From assembly GCF_026344135.1 (NCBI RefSeq), contig NZ_JAPKNA010000001.1, positions 1,178,001 to 1,242,000 of the forward strand: 64,000 bases of DNA. The letters are read 5' to 3'. A program made the translations under genes and the position numbers. Under the pieces are notes generated by a model. The model was given only the letters and a program-made list of their open reading frames with translations, was not told the DNA's origin and did no database searches. This DNA is from Alcaligenes parafaecalis. Lineage in GTDB: Bacteria; Pseudomonadota; Gammaproteobacteria; Burkholderiales; Burkholderiaceae_B. This document shows positions 1 through 9,217 of this stretch, piece after piece (the first letter of the stretch is position 1; each line of letters opens with the position of its first letter).

Positions 1-833
1 GTGTCGCCAATGCCTTGCTGCAGCAAGACCGACAAGGCGGCGGTCGAGGCCACAATGCCTTTGCTGCCCATCCCCGCTTCGGTCAAACCCAGATGCAAGG
101 CGTAATCGCAACGCGCGGACAAATCCTGATAAACAGTAATCAAGTCCTGTACATGGCTGACTTTGCACGACAGCACAATACGTTTACCGTCCAGACCCAA
201 TTCTTCGGCACGCTGGGCATTGCTGATGGCAGAAAACACCAGGGCATCACGCATGACAGCCTGTGCCGTCCAGGGATTCGCCCGTTCGTTGTTCTCGTCC
301 ATCATGCGTGCCATCAGCTCGTGATCCAGGCTGCCCCAGTTCACGCCAATGCGTACGGCCTTGTCATAGCGGCAGGCAATCTCGATCATCTTGGCGAAGT
401 TGTCGTCCCTGCGCTTGCCACCACCCATATTGCCCGGATTGATCCGGTACTTGGACAAGGCTTGCGCGCACTCAGGGAAGTCCGCCAGCAGTTTGTGGCC
501 GTTGTAATGAAAGTCCCCCACCAAGGGAACATTCACACCCATCCGGTCCAGTTGTTCACGGATAGCCGGAACCTCCCGGGCCGCTTCGGGAGTGTTAACG
601 GTAATACGCACCAGCTCGGAACCAGCACGCGCCAGCTCTTTAACCTGAATGGCAGTTGCAATGGCATCGACCGTATCGGTGTTGGTCATGGACTGAACCA
701 CCACCGGCGCCGAGCCCCCCAGTTTCACCACATGATTGCCCCAACGCACGTCAACCTTACGCGTTACCCGCTTGGGTTGGGCACCCACCGGCAAGGGTTG
801 GCAAGCAGAGGGAGTTTCTGGGCCCTGCGTCAT
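1..833 (-). CDS. ispG: 4-hydroxy-3-methylbut-2-enyl diphosphate synthase (flavodoxin), partial
   Basis: IspG (GcpE) carries out the penultimate step of the MEP isoprenoid pathway, reductively converting methylerythritol cyclodiphosphate to HMBPP with a 4Fe-4S cluster. My reading of the minus strand gives about 277 residues of the TIM-barrel part, with family stretches such as PVVVQSMTNTDT, RINPGNMGG and RIGVNWGSLD. The gene runs off the left edge of the window, so the C-terminal domain with the cluster cysteines is not visible. The ATG at 833 overlaps the stop of the RodZ-like gene as ATGA, implying translational coupling in an rlmN-rodZ-ispG operon. That gene order is common in proteobacteria. 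Confidence 0.93.
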   Translation of the reverse strand, partial: MTQGPETPSACQPLPVGAQPKRVTRKVDVRWGNHVVKLGGSAPVVVQSMTNTDTVDAIATAIQVKELARAGSELVRITVNTPEAAREVPAIREQLDRMGVNVPLVGDFHYNGHKLLADFPECAQALSKYRINPGNMGGGKRRDDNFAKMIEIACRYDKAVRIGVNWGSLDHELMARMMDENNERANPWTAQAVMRDALVFSAISNAQRAEELGLDGKRIVLSCKVSHVQDLITVYQDLSARCDYALHLGLTEAGMGSKGIVASTAALSVLLQQGIGD

Positions 834-1324
834 TTCTTCAAATCCTTGAGCCAATCAAATACCAGCCATTCCTGGGGAATCCAGCCCCGATCAATGGCGT
901 AAAAACCAGCGACCAACAACAACACAACAATGATCAGAATCCAGATCCAGCCAAAACCGCCACGGGAATCGGCATACAGGCTCAAATCCGCACTGGACAG
1001 GCCCGAACCGGACTGACTGCGGGGCACGGGCTTGGGCGCGGCCGTATCACTGACCTGCGCTTCCAGCATGACCAGTACAGCGGACACATCCGCCTCCAGA
1101 AAGCGCGCGTAATTGCGCACCATGCCACGCAAGGGCTGCCCACCGGGCAACTGGTCCCATTCCTGGGCCTCCAGGGCCTCTAGCTGGCGAACCGAAAACT
1201 TCAAGCGCGTGGAGGCTTCGTTCAGCGAACAGGATCGCGCCAGACGCAGTTCACGCAATGTAGGGCCTACACCTGAGCCCGTTTCCGGAGCCGATTGGTT
1301 GGAGGGGACCAGAGTCTCGCTCAT
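830..1324 (-). CDS. Short RodZ-like helix-turn-helix membrane protein
   Basis: This 164-residue protein has an N-terminal Xre/HTH_25-type domain (about residues 20-88, with LRELRLARSCSLNEAS and LRGMVRNYARFL), a short linker and one membrane segment (about 125-147). Only some 17 residues follow the membrane segment. Known RodZ proteins link the MreB cytoskeleton to the cell-wall machinery through this layout and usually carry a periplasmic beta domain (DUF4115), which is absent here. The stop is natural: it overlaps the ispG ATG as ATGA, and this gene's own ATG overlaps the rlmN stop the same way. I infer a cytoskeletal adaptor role. A membrane-tethered regulator is the alternative. Confidence 0.82.
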   Translation of the reverse strand: MSETLVPSNQSAPETGSGVGPTLRELRLARSCSLNEASTRLKFSVRQLEALEAQEWDQLPGGQPLRGMVRNYARFLEADVSAVLVMLEAQVSDTAAPKPVPRSQSGSGLSSADLSLYADSRGGFGWIWILIIVVLLLVAGFYAIDRGWIPQEWLVFDWLKDLKK

Positions 1325-2469
1325 GCACGTTCCTGTTTGATTTGAATAACAGCACGATCAGGCAAACGCTGTTCTATACGGGTGCGATCACGAATATCGC
1401 CCGCCAACTGTCCGCAAGCGGCAGCAATGTCATCGCCGCGCGTCTTGCGTACTGTGGTTACCACCCCACCATCCATCAGCCTTTGGGCAAATTGTTTGAC
1501 CCGTGCTGCTGAGGAGCGTTTCAGACCGGACTGCGGAAAAGGATTGAAAGGAATCAAATTAAATTTACAACGCACGATACGTGCAATATCCAACAGTTCC
1601 TGCGCATGCTGGTCGGTATCGTTAATCCCGTCCAGCATGATGTATTCAAACGTGATGAAGTCACGCGGGGCGTGCTCCAGATAGCGATTACAGGCATCCA
1701 AAAGCTCGGCCAGCGGGTACTTCTTGTTCAGCGGCACCAGACGGTCGCGCAAGGCATCGTTAGGAGCATGCAGCGAGACGGCCAGCGCCACCGGGCAATC
1801 CTGGGCCAGACGGTCCATCATGGGCACCACGCCGGAGGTCGAAACCGTCACACGGCGGCGCGACAGGCCGTAGGCATTATCGTCCAGCATCAGGCGCAAG
1901 GCACCGAGCACCTGATCATAATTGAGCAAGGGTTCGCCCATGCCCATCATGACCACATTGCTGATGACGCGCGTACTGGTTTGCTCGGCATCGCCAATGC
2001 GGGCCGTTTCAGGCGCGCCCAGCAAAGCACGGCGGGCAAACCAGAGCTGGCCAATGATTTCAGAGGTCGTCAGGTTGCGGTTGAAACCCTGGTAACCCGT
2101 AGAACAGAATGGACAGGCCACCGTGCAACCAGCCTGGCTGGAAATACACAGGGTGCCCCGGTCGTCCTCGGGGATGAAAACCGCTTCGACGGCATTGTTG
2201 CTGCCAACATCAAACAGCCATTTACGGGTGCCGTCGGTAGAAATATGTTCATGCGACATGCTGGGCGCGGTAACAACACAATTGGCCGTCAACTGTTCGC
2301 GGAACTCGCGCGCCAGATCAGTCATCTGCCCAAAATCGTCCTGTTGACGCTGGTGTATCCAGCGCTGCAATTGGCGCGCGCGGAAAGGCTTGCCACCCCA
2401 TTGGGCGACCAGTTCAACAAGTTTCTCCGGGCCCAGGCCCAGAAGATTGGTAGGTTCGAGCGATGACAT
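1321..2469 (-). CDS. rlmN: 23S rRNA (A2503-C2)/tRNA (A37-C2) methyltransferase RlmN
   Basis: This radical SAM enzyme makes 2-methyladenosine at A2503 of 23S rRNA and A37 of some tRNAs. The 382-residue protein shows the cluster motif C115-x3-C119-x2-C122, and the C-terminal RGDDIAAACGQLAG contains the cysteine that is transiently methylated in the family. I chose the ATG at 2469 (MSSLEPTN), which gives the usual family N-terminus; an in-frame start six codons upstream adds MKVLFF. It is the first gene of the rlmN-rodZ-ispG operon and overlaps the next gene by four bases. Confidence 0.96.
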   Translation of the reverse strand: MSSLEPTNLLGLGPEKLVELVAQWGGKPFRARQLQRWIHQRQQDDFGQMTDLAREFREQLTANCVVTAPSMSHEHISTDGTRKWLFDVGSNNAVEAVFIPEDDRGTLCISSQAGCTVACPFCSTGYQGFNRNLTTSEIIGQLWFARRALLGAPETARIGDAEQTSTRVISNVVMMGMGEPLLNYDQVLGALRLMLDDNAYGLSRRRVTVSTSGVVPMMDRLAQDCPVALAVSLHAPNDALRDRLVPLNKKYPLAELLDACNRYLEHAPRDFITFEYIMLDGINDTDQHAQELLDIARIVRCKFNLIPFNPFPQSGLKRSSAARVKQFAQRLMDGGVVTTVRKTRGDDIAAACGQLAGDIRDRTRIEQRLPDRAVIQIKQERA

Positions 2470-2542
2470 AAAAAATAATACCTTCACGCGCTACGGCATT
2501 TACTTTTTTGCACAGGCGCAAAAAAGTCTCTTTCTGTTGGAT

Positions 2543-2578
2543 TTGCCCGGCTCACCGGAAATCCGGTGAGCCGGGCAA
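2543..2578 (-). terminator. Perfect 16-bp hairpin downstream of ndk
   Basis: TTGCCCGGCTCACCGG and its exact complement are separated by AAAT. The hairpin lies 42 nt past the ndk stop and before rlmN, both on the minus strand. The very stable stem suggests transcription termination or 3'-end protection, but no run of T follows directly on the minus strand; the nearest is about 20 nt on. The function is inferred. Confidence 0.6.
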
Positions 2579-2619
2579 GTCTTGCTCAGAGTGCCGCCAA
2601 TACTGCGCGGTTTAACAAA

Positions 2620-3045
2620 TTAACGGCTGTAGACGTTGCACTCTGGGAAGAAGAAAGCGATTTCAACAGCGGCTGTTTCTGGGGCGTCAGAGCCGTGAAC
2701 AGCGTTAGCGTCGATGCTTTCTGCGAAGTCAGCACGGATGGTGCCAGCGTCAGCTTTCTTGGGGTCGGTAGCGCCCATCAGTTCACGGTTCTTGGCAATG
2801 GCGCCTTCGCCTTCCAGAACTTGTACGAATACAGGACCGGAAACCATGAAGTCGACCAGATCCTTGAAGAAAGGACGCTCGGCGTGCACGCCGTAGAAGC
2901 GCTCGGCTTCGCCACGGGACAGGTGAACCAGGCGACCAGCGATCACTTTCAGGCCAGCGCCTTCAAAGCGGGAAACAATCTGACCGATCACGTTTTTAGC
3001 AACGGCATCGGGCTTGATAATGGACAGAGTGCGTTCAATAGCCAT
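2620..3045 (-). CDS. ndk: Nucleoside diphosphate kinase
   Basis: Ndk exchanges the terminal phosphate between nucleoside tri- and diphosphates through a phosphohistidine. The 141-residue protein begins MAIERTLSIIKPDAV and carries the active-site NAVHGSD with H117, at the usual position and length for the family. The ATG at 3045 is preferred over an in-frame start four codons upstream. ndk immediately upstream of rlmN is a frequent arrangement; here a strong hairpin separates them. Confidence 0.97.
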   Translation of the reverse strand: MAIERTLSIIKPDAVAKNVIGQIVSRFEGAGLKVIAGRLVHLSRGEAERFYGVHAERPFFKDLVDFMVSGPVFVQVLEGEGAIAKNRELMGATDPKKADAGTIRADFAESIDANAVHGSDAPETAAVEIAFFFPECNVYSR

Positions 3046-3299
3046 GTGAAAATCCAATTAAGAACAATATAGTGTAGTCTTTGCTGCGTAAAGCAAAATG
3101 CAGATCCGACGGTTCGCGCTAAATTTTTTAATGAAAACAAGCACTTTCATCAGATTTACGGCAACCCGGCATTTTACCACGCCAAAGACGCGCGGCCACA
3201 TCTTAAAATAGTGCATCTTACATTCGTTTTTTACCCAGGATTAGTCCAGCCTGACGCCGCGCCCTCCAGCACGTCACCAGGCAGACAGACCGCATCACC

Positions 3300-6152
3300 A
3301 TGACCAACTCATCCGCAACGACCTCCGACGAGCAGTTATCCAAGAGCTTTGAACCCCAGGAAATCGAAACGCGCTGGTACGCGCGCTGGGAGCAAGCCGA
3401 TCTTTTCAAGGGCGGCCAGCACGTCCAGCCCTTGGGTGACCATCAGTCCGAACCCTTTGTCATCCAGTCCCCGCCGCCAAACGTGACCGGGACCTTGCAC
3501 ATGGGTCACGCCTTTAACCAGACCATCATGGATGGCCTGACGCGCTACCACCGCATGAAAGGCGACGACACGGTCTATATTCCCGGCACCGACCACGCCG
3601 GGATTGCCACCCAGATCATCGTTGAACGCCAGCTTGATGCCCAGAACATCAGCCGCCACGACCTGGGCCGCGAAAAATTCCTGGAAAAAGTCTGGGAGTG
3701 GAAAGAGAAGTCGGGCAATACCATTACCGGCCAGTTCCGCCGCCTGGGCGCGTCCTGTGACTGGAGCCGCGAATACTTCACCATGGACGACAATCTGTCC
3801 CGTGGTGTGCTGGAAACCTTTGTCCGCCTGTACGAGCAAGGTCTGATTTACCGTGGCAAGCGCCTGGTGAACTGGGACCCCGTGCTGGGCACCGCCGTGT
3901 CTGACCTGGAAGTGGTCAGCGAGGAAGAAGACGGCCATCTGTGGGAAATCAGCTACCCGCTGACAACACCCCAGGGCGGCATCACGCATCTGACTGTTGC
4001 TACCACCCGTCCCGAAACCATGCTGGGCGACGTCGCCCTGATGGTGCACCCAGAAGACGAGCGCTACACCAGCCTTATTGGCCAGACCGTCACCCTGCCC
4101 CTGGTTGGCCGCTCTATTCCGATCATTGCAGACGACTATGTAGACCCGGCCTTTGGCACGGGCGTGGTCAAGGTTACGCCTGCCCACGACTTCAATGACT
4201 ACGCCGTTGGCCAGCGCCACGGTCTGGAAATGATCAGCATCCTGACCCTGGATGCCCATATCGCCGACACGGCTCCCGAAGCCTACCAAGGCCTGGAGCG
4301 CTTTGCTGCCCGCAAGCAAATCGTGGCTGATCTGGAAGCCCAGGGATTTCTGCACGCTGTCAAACCTCACAAGCTGATGGTGCCACGTGGCGACCGCACC
4401 AATACGGTGATCGAGCCCATGCTGACCGACCAGTGGTTTGTCGCCATGAGCAAGCCCGCCCCTGAAGATTCGCTGCACCCCGGCAAGAGCATCACCGAGG
4501 TCGCCTTGGACGTGGTGGCCGATGGTCGCGTGCGCTTCTACCCCGACAACTGGTCCAACACTTACAACCAGTGGCTCAATAACATTCAGGACTGGTGTAT
4601 TTCCCGCCAACTGTGGTGGGGTCACCAGATTCCTGCCTGGTACGCCGAAGATGGCCGCCTGTTTGTTGCCCGTTCAGAAGAAGACGCTCTGGAACAAGCC
4701 CGCGCCGCTGGCGTGACCGGCCCTCTGCGTCGCGACGAAGACGTGCTGGATACCTGGTTCTCCTCCGCCCTGGTGCCCTTTACCGATCTGGGCTGGCCGG
4801 AAGAAACGCCTGATCTGGCCCGATACCTGCCCTCCAGCGTGCTGGTGACTGGTTTCGACATTATTTTCTTCTGGGTTGCCCGCATGGTCATGATGAGCAT
4901 GCACCTGACCGGTCGCGTTCCTTTCAACACCGTCTACGTTCACGGACTGGTGTGCGATATGGAAGGCAAGAAGATGAGCAAATCCAAGGGCAATACCATT
5001 GACCCGGTGGATTTGATCGATGGCATCGATCTGGAAAGCCTGTTGCACAAGCGCACCTTTGGCCTGATGAATCCCAAACAGGCACAAAACATCACCAAGC
5101 GCACCAAGAAAGACTATCCCGACGGCATCCCCGCCTTCGGTACGGACGCGCTGCGCTTTACCATGGCCGCCTACGCCACTTTGGGCCGCAACATCAACTT
5201 CGACATGAAGCGTTGCGAAGGCTACCGCAACTTCTGCAACAAGCTGTGGAACGCCACCCGCTTTGTGTTGATGAACACCGAAGGCCATGAGCTGCACACC
5301 GACGCCCCTGCCGAACTGAGCTTTGCAGACCGCTGGATCATCAGCCTGCTGCAAGGTCTGGAGCAGGATGCCGAGCGCGGTTTTGCCGACTACCGTTTCG
5401 ACAACGTCGCCAACGCCATTTACCACTTTGTGTGGGACGAGTACTGCGACTGGTATCTGGAACTGGCGAAGACCCAGATCCAGAACGGTACGCCCGAGCA
5501 GCAACTGGGCACCCGCCGTACCCTGATCCGTGTACTGGAAGTGGTGCTGCGCGTCGCGCACCCCATCATCCCGTTCATTACGGAAGAGCTGTGGCAGAAA
5601 GTGTCGGTTGTCGCTGGCAAGCGCGCTGCTGACGAAACCACCAGCATTTCGGTCCAGCCCTACCCGATTGCGAACCTTGCGGCCATTGATGAGCAGGCCG
5701 TGGCCCAGGTTGCCGAACTAAAGGCCCAGGTGGACGCCATTCGTGCCCTGCGCGGTGAAATGAACCTCTCGCCCGCCCAGCGTGTACCTCTGGTTGCCCA
5801 AGGTGACGCCGCAATCCTGACGGCCAACAGCCCTTACCTGGCCAGCTTGTGCAAACTGGAAAGCGTGGACATCGTGGATCAGCTCCCCGCCGACGCAGGT
5901 GCTCCCGTCCAAGTTGTGGATACCACCCAACTGATGCTGCATGTAGAGATCGACGTGGAAGCGGAGCGTATCCGTCTGTCCAAGGAAATCGAACGCCTGC
6001 AAGGTGAAATCAGCAAGGCCGAAGGCAAGTTGGGCAACGCCAGCTTTGTGGAACGCGCACCCGCCGCCGTGGTTGAACAAGAGCGCCTGCGCGTGGCTCA
6101 GTTCGGTGAAACATTGGTCAAGGTAAAACAGCAGTTTGATCGTCTGGGCTAA
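3300..6152 (+). CDS. valS: Valyl-tRNA synthetase
   Basis: ValS is a class I synthetase that charges tRNA-Val and edits misactivated threonine. The 950-residue protein has the HIGH-type signature HMGH at about residues 67-70, KMSKS at about 558-562, a central CP1 editing domain and a C-terminal arm rich in charged heptads (EAERIRLSKEIERLQGEI). Length and domain order match the bacterial enzyme (951 in E. coli). No strong ribosome binding site precedes the ATG. It is transcribed alone: a divergent spacer of about 250 bp separates it from ndk, and a terminator follows. Confidence 0.98.
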   Translation: MTNSSATTSDEQLSKSFEPQEIETRWYARWEQADLFKGGQHVQPLGDHQSEPFVIQSPPPNVTGTLHMGHAFNQTIMDGLTRYHRMKGDDTVYIPGTDHAGIATQIIVERQLDAQNISRHDLGREKFLEKVWEWKEKSGNTITGQFRRLGASCDWSREYFTMDDNLSRGVLETFVRLYEQGLIYRGKRLVNWDPVLGTAVSDLEVVSEEEDGHLWEISYPLTTPQGGITHLTVATTRPETMLGDVALMVHPEDERYTSLIGQTVTLPLVGRSIPIIADDYVDPAFGTGVVKVTPAHDFNDYAVGQRHGLEMISILTLDAHIADTAPEAYQGLERFAARKQIVADLEAQGFLHAVKPHKLMVPRGDRTNTVIEPMLTDQWFVAMSKPAPEDSLHPGKSITEVALDVVADGRVRFYPDNWSNTYNQWLNNIQDWCISRQLWWGHQIPAWYAEDGRLFVARSEEDALEQARAAGVTGPLRRDEDVLDTWFSSALVPFTDLGWPEETPDLARYLPSSVLVTGFDIIFFWVARMVMMSMHLTGRVPFNTVYVHGLVCDMEGKKMSKSKGNTIDPVDLIDGIDLESLLHKRTFGLMNPKQAQNITKRTKKDYPDGIPAFGTDALRFTMAAYATLGRNINFDMKRCEGYRNFCNKLWNATRFVLMNTEGHELHTDAPAELSFADRWIISLLQGLEQDAERGFADYRFDNVANAIYHFVWDEYCDWYLELAKTQIQNGTPEQQLGTRRTLIRVLEVVLRVAHPIIPFITEELWQKVSVVAGKRAADETTSISVQPYPIANLAAIDEQAVAQVAELKAQVDAIRALRGEMNLSPAQRVPLVAQGDAAILTANSPYLASLCKLESVDIVDQLPADAGAPVQVVDTTQLMLHVEIDVEAERIRLSKEIERLQGEISKAEGKLGNASFVERAPAAVVEQERLRVAQFGETLVKVKQQFDRLG

Positions 6153-6180
6153 TTGCTTGAACTAAGCCCCGGTGACAAGA

Positions 6181-6208
6181 AAAGGCCCTGCAGTATTGCA
6201 GGGCCTTT
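6181..6208 (+). terminator. Intrinsic terminator of valS
   Basis: AAAGGCCCTGCA, a GTAT loop and TGCAGGGCCTTT form a 12-bp stem that runs directly into T residues, 29 nt after the valS stop. The A-rich left flank would also let it stop transcription arriving on the minus strand from the LysR gene. Confidence 0.9.
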
Positions 6209-6378
6209 TTGCATCTATTTACCCTCAACCCAGCACAACGATTCTGTTTACCCGTGACGCCTCCCGCTTGCCCATACAGCGCAAAAGAACAGGGGGACAC
6301 CACACAAGCACAAACCAGTCGCACCAGAAAAACAGAACACCCGACGCAGCATCAAGAAGCAAAGCCGCCCTTACAGCA

Positions 6379-7251
6379 TCACTTCTTGCGATGCATTTTC
6401 CGAGCGATCCGCAAAAAGGCCTGCGCGGCTGGGGAAAGCCGCTCGAAATTCAATGCAGCCAGAGCAATTTCACGCGGTCGGCGTGGCTCCAGACTCCGAT
6501 AGATCACGCCCTCCGGGGGTTCTGGCAAAGCCAGCCTGCCCGCAATCGTCACAGCCACCCCTTGGGCCACAAAACCCAGCATGGAGGACAACTGCTCAAA
6601 ACGAAACAGAGTCTTGGGAGTAGCACCCGCAGCCGCCAGAAACTGATCCACATGCGGCCCGGAACCCGCCGCCGTACGGATAAACGGCAGGCCATGAAAA
6701 TCGCTGGCAGACACGCTGCTACAAACCGCCAAGCGATGCCCTGCAGGCAAGACGGCCACCAGCTCATCCTCGGCCACAGGCAGAACATCAAAACGCTCAT
6801 CAGGCAAGATGACAGAGCCCAATTCGACGCGTCGCTCCAGCAGCCACTGCGCCACCTCGCTGTCTACACCCTCATCAATCAGCACCTCCACCTCGGGATG
6901 CGTCTGCCTGTAGCAGGCCAGCAAATGCGGCAGCACATGCAAGGACGAGGAAGCCCCAAAGGAAGCGATCCGCAAGGTGCCACGGGCAATACCCTGCTCG
7001 TAGCAGGCCTCCTGATGCAAGGCTTCTTTCTGCTGAAGGATGTCGTTGGCACGCAGCAGCAATTTGACTCCCACCTCCGTCAGCTCCACTGCCGTCGGAC
7101 CGCGAGAAAACAGGCAAACACCCAGATCCGCCTCTAGCTGCTTGAGCGCATGGCTGACCGCACTTTGCGTAATCCCTAAAGCACTAGCCGCCCGAGAAAA
7201 GCTGCCGATTCTAGCCAGCATGGAAAAAATTTCAAGTTGGGTGAAGGTCAT
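6379..7251 (-). CDS. LysR-family transcriptional regulator
   Basis: This 290-residue protein has the N-terminal winged helix of LysR proteins (about residues 1-60, FTQLEIFSMLARIGSFSRAA and ITQSAVSHALKQLE) and a C-terminal periplasmic-binding-protein-like effector domain. It is divergent from a DMT-family transporter, with only 76 bp between the start codons. That arrangement usually means the regulator controls the transporter and itself. The effector is not recognisable. A hexamer pair, TTTACT at 7257 and AGTAAA at 7285, lies in the spacer and could be part of its operator, but this is weak evidence. Confidence 0.9.
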   Translation of the reverse strand: MTFTQLEIFSMLARIGSFSRAASALGITQSAVSHALKQLEADLGVCLFSRGPTAVELTEVGVKLLLRANDILQQKEALHQEACYEQGIARGTLRIASFGASSSLHVLPHLLACYRQTHPEVEVLIDEGVDSEVAQWLLERRVELGSVILPDERFDVLPVAEDELVAVLPAGHRLAVCSSVSASDFHGLPFIRTAAGSGPHVDQFLAAAGATPKTLFRFEQLSSMLGFVAQGVAVTIAGRLALPEPPEGVIYRSLEPRRPREIALAALNFERLSPAAQAFLRIARKMHRKK

Positions 7252-7327
7252 GAGCGTTTACTCATTCGACTATGAAGCAATAAAAGTAAATAGTACCCCT
7301 GCTGAAATCTCTCCCATAGTGAATTTA

Positions 7328-8314
7328 ATGAAATCTCCCAACTACTCCGTACACCTGAGCATGATTGGCATGTCCGCCCTGTGGGGCGCTTCCTGGCCCT
7401 GGGGCCGGGTGGTCGCTCAAGCCATGCCACCCCTGGCAGCCGCCAGCCTGCGCTTTCTGATTGCCAGCGTGGTACTGCTGCTTTGGATGGGCTTGAGTGG
7501 TCGCCTGAAAACCCTGCGCACGCTTGACTCCAGAGAGTGGCTAGGCCTGCTCAATGCCTCTGCCTTTGGGGTGTTTGGCTATTCAATCTTCTTTCTTCTG
7601 GCACTGAAGCTGGTCCCCGCAGGCAAGGCAGCCATGGTTGTTGCGCTGAATCCGGTCTTGATCCTGATTCTGGCCTCTTTGCTGTTTCGCGAGCCCGTCA
7701 ATAAAAAGATGGGCCTGGGCGTAGTGATGGCCGTTTCGGGCGCTCTGTACGCGCTAAGCGCAGGTTCTATCAGCAGTTTGATGCCCGGCCAAAATGGGAT
7801 AGGCGAATGGTTACTACTGGGCTGTGCCCTGTGCTGGGTCAGCTATACCTTGATTGGCCGCACTGTGCTGACAACCGTAGATTCCCTGACCGCAACCAGC
7901 ATGACCACACTGATAGGCGCAGTCCTCCTGTCCATCAGCAGCCTGAGCATTGAGGGCATCTCTGCCTGGAGCGGCCTGGCTCATGTTCCCACCCAAGCTT
8001 GGTACAGCATATTTGGTCTGGCCTTAGGTTCTACAGCCCTGGCCTTTGCCTGGTATATGCACGGCGTGAAGAGCCTGGGTGCCACATCCGCAGGCGCTTA
8101 TCTGGCTCTGGTGCCGTTATTTGGTGTTTTGTTTTCCAGCCTGTGGCTTAACGAAGCCCTGAGCCCATCCTTGATAAGCGGCGGTTTGCTGGCGATTAGC
8201 GGGATGGTCTTGATGAGCTGGGGACGGCAAGCACTGAATGCCAAAGACGGCACCCCCGCGAAAAAATCGGGGCTACAGCTTGGCCAGTGCGACCAAGCAA
8301 AGCAGCTCAGATAA
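7328..8314 (+). CDS. DMT (EamA/RhaT) family transporter
   Basis: This is a roughly 328-residue inner-membrane protein with about ten hydrophobic segments in two EamA repeats. The first begins near MSALWGASWPWGRVVAQAMPP and the second ends with SLWLNEALSPSLISGGLLAI. Family members export or import amino acids, nucleosides or related metabolites; the substrate here cannot be read from the sequence. I chose the ATG at 7328 (MKSPNYSV) because it lies just before the first membrane segment and clear of the divergent LysR start. The reading frame is open further upstream. Confidence 0.88.
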   Translation: MKSPNYSVHLSMIGMSALWGASWPWGRVVAQAMPPLAAASLRFLIASVVLLLWMGLSGRLKTLRTLDSREWLGLLNASAFGVFGYSIFFLLALKLVPAGKAAMVVALNPVLILILASLLFREPVNKKMGLGVVMAVSGALYALSAGSISSLMPGQNGIGEWLLLGCALCWVSYTLIGRTVLTTVDSLTATSMTTLIGAVLLSISSLSIEGISAWSGLAHVPTQAWYSIFGLALGSTALAFAWYMHGVKSLGATSAGAYLALVPLFGVLFSSLWLNEALSPSLISGGLLAISGMVLMSWGRQALNAKDGTPAKKSGLQLGQCDQAKQLR

Positions 8315-8316
8315 AA

Positions 8317-8342
8317 AACGGCCCGCTTGAAGACGGGCCGTT
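8317..8342 (-). terminator. Terminator of rpsP-rimM-trmD
   Basis: AACGGCCCG and CGGGCCGTT form a 9-bp stem with an 8-nt loop. On the minus strand the stem is followed by TTTTTT, 28 nt past the trmD stop. It lies directly after the DMT transporter stop on the other strand, so it probably serves both converging genes. Confidence 0.88.
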
Positions 8343-8369
8343 AAGATTTAGCGAACTCTTCAAGCAAGA

Positions 8370-9128
8370 CTATTCGCCCAAGGAAGCCAGAGACGCCAAA
8401 AAGCGTTCGTCCGCCTTGCTAAGCTCACCACGCTGACGAGCCTGCTCGATCAGCTCGGGCCGACGCAAGGCAGTCAAACGCAGGGATTGCTCGCGTCGCC
8501 ATGCCTGGATACGGCCATGATGGCCGGACATCAGGACTTCGGGCACAGCTTGATCGCGGTAAACCTCGGGACGCGTGTAATGAGGACTATCCAGCAAGCC
8601 GCTATTGTCAGCATGAAAGGAGTCCTGACGCGCTGAGTCGGCATCATTCAATACACCCGGCAAGAGCCGAATGACGCTATCGATAATGGCCAGAGAAGCG
8701 ATTTCACCACCAGACAGCACAAAATCACCCAAAGACAGTTCCTGGGTAATACGCGCATCAATAAAACGCTGATCTATGCCTTCGTAGCGACCACAAACCA
8801 GAACCGCGCCGGGGCCTTGGGCCAATTCCTGCGCGACTGACTGATCAAAACGACGCCCTGTAGGGCTAAGCAAAATCACCTCAGGGCGATCACCACGATC
8901 AGCCAGGGCCTGATCCAAGGCGTCATTCAAAGGGTCAGCCAGCATGACCATGCCGGGACCACCGCCATAGGGGCGATCATCAACTGTGCGATGCACATCT
9001 GTGGTGTAGTCGCGCGGATTCCAGGTGCGCATCTGCCAGATGCCCTGTTTGTGCGCACGGCCGGTGACACCAGCTTCGCTGACCACATCAAACATGTCCG
9101 GGAACAGGGTCAGGGCATCAAATCGCAT
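8370..9128 (-). CDS. trmD: tRNA (guanine-N1)-methyltransferase
   Basis: TrmD methylates G37 of tRNAs reading CNN and CGG codons, preventing frameshifts. The 252-residue SPOUT-class protein begins MRFDALTLFPDMFD and shows the trefoil-knot SAM site (VLVCGRYEGID, then FVLSGGEIASLAIID). It is the last gene of rpsP-rimM-trmD on the minus strand, about 90 nt after rimM. rplS, which often follows trmD, is missing: a terminator and the convergent transporter gene come next. Confidence 0.97.
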   Translation of the reverse strand: MRFDALTLFPDMFDVVSEAGVTGRAHKQGIWQMRTWNPRDYTTDVHRTVDDRPYGGGPGMVMLADPLNDALDQALADRGDRPEVILLSPTGRRFDQSVAQELAQGPGAVLVCGRYEGIDQRFIDARITQELSLGDFVLSGGEIASLAIIDSVIRLLPGVLNDADSARQDSFHADNSGLLDSPHYTRPEVYRDQAVPEVLMSGHHGRIQAWRREQSLRLTALRRPELIEQARQRGELSKADERFLASLASLGE

Positions 9129-9217
9129 GAGGACTCGGCAAGAAAAAAGCGGATACGCTACAAAAAAACACAGGCCCAGTCAGGCCTCGGTGTTTCCAGC
9201 GCGCAGGATTGAAACGA

